Assembly (NCBI GenBank): GCA_016291275.1
Contig: JAEEWY010000001.1
Coordinates: 1-46,209 of the forward strand
DNA from: Methanobrevibacter sp.
Lineage (GTDB): Archaea > Methanobacteriota > Methanobacteria > Methanobacteriales > Methanobacteriaceae
Length of the DNA stretch: 46,209 bases
Direction of reading: 5' to 3'
The notes under the pieces were generated by a model. It did no database searches and was not told where the DNA came from. It saw only the letters and a program-made list of their open reading frames with translations. Position numbers and translations under genes: made by a program. The first letter of the stretch is position 1; the number at the start of each line of letters is the position of its first letter. This document shows positions 44,426 to 46,209 of the stretch, in pieces.

Positions 44426-45613
44426 ATGATTGAAACTGATGTATTAGTGATTGGTGCTGGACCTGCAGGCTCTTCTGCTGCAAGATTTGCAGCTAAAGGA
44501 GGGGTGGATGTAATAGTTATAGATAAAAAATCTGAAATTGGATTTCCTAAAAGATGTGCTGAAGGGGTTTCAAAAAAGATTTTTGATAAATTAGACCTTG
44601 AAATGGATCCTCATTGGGTCACTAATGAAATCAGTGGTGTAAGATTTGTTGCTCCTGACGGAACAGATATTTGGTTAAGTGAAGACCAAATCGATTTGCC
44701 TGATGCAGGATATGTGCTTGAGCGTAAGGTATTTGATAAGCATATGGCGGCAGAAGCTGCAAGGGAAGGGGCAGAAATCAGAATCAAGACCCAAGCGAAG
44801 GGCCTTGAAAGGCAGGAAGATGGAACATTCATTGTAACTTGCGAATCCATGGGAAAAACATATGATATTCATGCTAAAATTATCATTGGAGCAGATGGTC
44901 CTGAGTCCCATGTAGCTAAATGGGCAGGACTCAATGCTTATATCAAGCCTCAGCATATGGTGGCTGGCGTCCAATATGAAATGTGTAATGCTAAAATGAA
45001 AAGAAATGATTATCTTGAGTTCTATTTTGGCAGTGTAGCTCCAGGAGGATACTTCTGGCTATTCCCTAAAGGTGGAGATGTTGTAAATGCTGGCCTTGGA
45101 ATCATTACAAATATGGCTGAAAAATCAGCTTATGAATATCTTGTTGATGCTGTAGACAACTGTTATGCAACCCAAGAAGCTCAAGCGGTTGAATTGAATG
45201 CTGGTGGAGACCCTGTTGGAGGGCTTGTCAAGGAGATGTATGGAGACAACATCATGCTTGTAGGGGATGCTGCAAGTCAAGTGAATCCACTTACAGGTGG
45301 TGGAATCACAAATGGTATGTTAGGTGGCAGATTCGCTGGTGAAGTTGCTGTAGAAGCTATTAAATCAGGGGACTGTTCCCAAAATTTCCTTAAGAAGTAT
45401 GAAAAGCTCTATTTGGATGAAATGGGTGCTGAAATGCAGAAATACACTAAAGTAACTGAATATCTATGGACTTTAGATGATGATGACATCAATAAGATCG
45501 CTCATAAATTCAAGGAAATGAAATTTGATAAGCTAACCACAACCGATATTGTTAAGGTTGTTATCAAAGCAGATCCAAAATCACTTTTAAAATTAGGTAG
45601 AATTTTCTTATAG
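44426..45613 (+). CDS. Geranylgeranyl reductase (digeranylgeranylglycerophospholipid reductase)
   Basis: A flavoprotein that saturates the isoprenoid chains of archaeal membrane lipids. The 395 residues start with the FAD loop VLVIGAGPAGSSAARFAA, followed by GFPKRCAEGVS with the family's cysteine. The second FAD motif MLVGDAASQVNPLTGGGI is at about 284-301. YFGSVAPGGYFWLFPKG is characteristic. GGGAAGAATTATT lies before the ATG. The gene is convergent with cofG. Confidence 0.93.
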   Translation: MIETDVLVIGAGPAGSSAARFAAKGGVDVIVIDKKSEIGFPKRCAEGVSKKIFDKLDLEMDPHWVTNEISGVRFVAPDGTDIWLSEDQIDLPDAGYVLERKVFDKHMAAEAAREGAEIRIKTQAKGLERQEDGTFIVTCESMGKTYDIHAKIIIGADGPESHVAKWAGLNAYIKPQHMVAGVQYEMCNAKMKRNDYLEFYFGSVAPGGYFWLFPKGGDVVNAGLGIITNMAEKSAYEYLVDAVDNCYATQEAQAVELNAGGDPVGGLVKEMYGDNIMLVGDAASQVNPLTGGGITNGMLGGRFAGEVAVEAIKSGDCSQNFLKKYEKLYLDEMGAEMQKYTKVTEYLWTLDDDDINKIAHKFKEMKFDKLTTTDIVKVVIKADPKSLLKLGRIFL

Positions 45614-45630
45614 CTTTTAATTAAATAGGG

Positions 45631-45698
45631 GAGATTAATTATTTTATCTCTTCAATAAAAAAAATATTCGGAAGAGATTAGTTATTTTCAATCTCTTC
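45631..45698. terminator. Twin hairpins between the convergent reductase and cofG genes
   Basis: Two related dyads lie in the spacer: GAGAT...ATCTC at about 45631-45650, and GAAGAGATT/AATCTCTTC (45671-45679/45690-45698, 9 bp, 10-nt loop). The second covers the cofG stop codon (45678-45680). On the minus strand it is followed by CGAATATTTTTTTT, a T-tract, as at argG. The two dyads share GAGATTARTTATTTT and look like a duplication. Confidence 0.7.
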
Positions 45699-46209
45699 TT
45701 GTGCTCTTTTTGTTTTTTCCAGTAAAACTGGATTTTCAATATATTTTTCGTTTATGTATTTTTCATATATTGCCAATCTCTCTTTTAATTCGTATCCTGC
45801 ATCATTGGTTAGCTTTTCTAATCTTTCAAGAGTTGGCCATGGAGATGATGGATTCACATAATCCTCACTAAGTGGAGACACTCCTCCCCAGTCGTCAGTT
45901 CCGCAGAGAAGGAATATTTGACTTGTTTCATAGTTTAAGTTAGGTGGCACTTGAACAGAAACGTCTTCATCAAAAAGCAATTGTGCAGCTGCAACGGTTC
46001 TAACCATATCCAATAGACTTGGCTCTTCATGATTTTCCATTTCAATTCCAGGACTAACAGTAAAGTTTTGAATGATTACCTCCTGGATATGGCCATACTT
46101 GTCGCAAAGCTCTTTTATTTTAAGCAATGAGTCAGCTATTTCTTCCTTTGTTTCACCGATTCCAATAAGTATTCCAGTTGTGTATGCAATATTGAGCTTT
46201 CCAGCATTT
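45678..46209 (-). CDS. cofG: CofG, FO synthase subunit 1 (N-terminus off window)
   Basis: Radical-SAM subunit of 7,8-didemethyl-8-hydroxy-5-deazariboflavin (FO) synthase, needed for coenzyme F420. Only the C-terminal 176 codons or so are present; the frame is open to the window edge and begins NAGKLNIAYTTGILIGIGET. The diagnostic segment TDDWGGVSPLSEDYVNP and the following PWPTLERLE fit CofG and not CofH. The radical-SAM CxxxCxxC motif is outside the window. Confidence 0.92.
   Translation of the reverse strand, partial: NAGKLNIAYTTGILIGIGETKEEIADSLLKIKELCDKYGHIQEVIIQNFTVSPGIEMENHEEPSLLDMVRTVAAAQLLFDEDVSVQVPPNLNYETSQIFLLCGTDDWGGVSPLSEDYVNPSSPWPTLERLEKLTNDAGYELKERLAIYEKYINEKYIENPVLLEKTKRAQEEIENN

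Noticed and set aside
1..46209. tRNA, rRNA, insertion sequences or prophage genes
   Set aside because: I looked for T-loop-like GGTTCRA motifs, G+C-rich islands, transposase motifs and terminal repeats in the spacers and found none that held up by eye.

Overview
The window is chromosomal DNA from a methanogenic archaeon of the order Methanobacteriales, most likely a Methanobrevibacter. The evidence is a complete energy-converting hydrogenase B (Ehb) gene set, a B-family DNA polymerase that stops just after motif C (the split PolB of this order), archaeal nop5/fibrillarin, aCPSF1, an archaeal proteasome beta subunit, Taw2, geranylgeranyl reductase and CofG. Spacers are very AT-rich, Shine-Dalgarno sites resemble GGTGAT or GGAGG, and GTG/TTG starts occur. 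From memory, the gene order broadly matches the Methanothermobacter thermautotrophicus stretch around MTH1202-MTH1254, so this looks like conserved backbone and not a genomic island. I saw no tRNA, rRNA, CRISPR array, transposase or prophage gene.

Layout. 1-5107: truncated K+ channel (-), bifunctional NAD(P)HX repair enzyme, SfsA, a possible 41-codon small ORF inside an inverted repeat, and argG (-). 5330-7018: aspartoacylase-like zinc hydrolase and a YdjM-type membrane hydrolase whose real start is probably upstream of its first ATG. 7389-18095: ehbA to ehbQ, seventeen genes, many overlapping: Mrp-like membrane subunits (A-J), polyferredoxin K, ferredoxin L, [NiFe] small and large subunits M and N, NuoH-like O, and P and Q. 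The complex uses an ion gradient to reduce ferredoxin with H2 for CO2 fixation into biomass. 18228-19282: azlCD amino-acid exporter. 19302-21669 (-): a solitary Cas4-like protein with an altered nuclease motif, and a nucleotidyltransferase-fold protein.

21838-24257: two CBS-domain proteins, the first behind a leader of about 370 nt that can form a run of hairpins, including one that covers its Shine-Dalgarno site. 24425-28167: pheA, a membrane protein with an 87-residue Ser/Gly tail, a PsbP-like secreted protein and coaBC. 28168-29118 is gene-free but holds a 99-bp imperfect palindrome. 29119-31053 (-): nop5-fibrillarin, the core of the C/D-box RNA 2'-O-methylation machine. 31285-37050: pyrD-pyrK, an AI-2E-family transporter, PolB large fragment, a Cys-rich zinc-binding protein and an unknown protein. 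37484-42825 (-): sulfolactate/malate-type dehydrogenase, purM, aCPSF1 and psmB. 43536-46209: taw2 behind a four-copy 11-bp tandem repeat, geranylgeranyl reductase, and the C-terminal part of cofG (-).

The best leads for something undescribed are the structured leader of the first CBS gene, the Cas4-like protein lacking the usual E-x-K glutamate, the palindromic elements in convergent spacers (3.6 kb and 28.5 kb), and the phased tandem repeats before nnr and taw2. All inspection was by eye. No folding, homology search or statistics were run.
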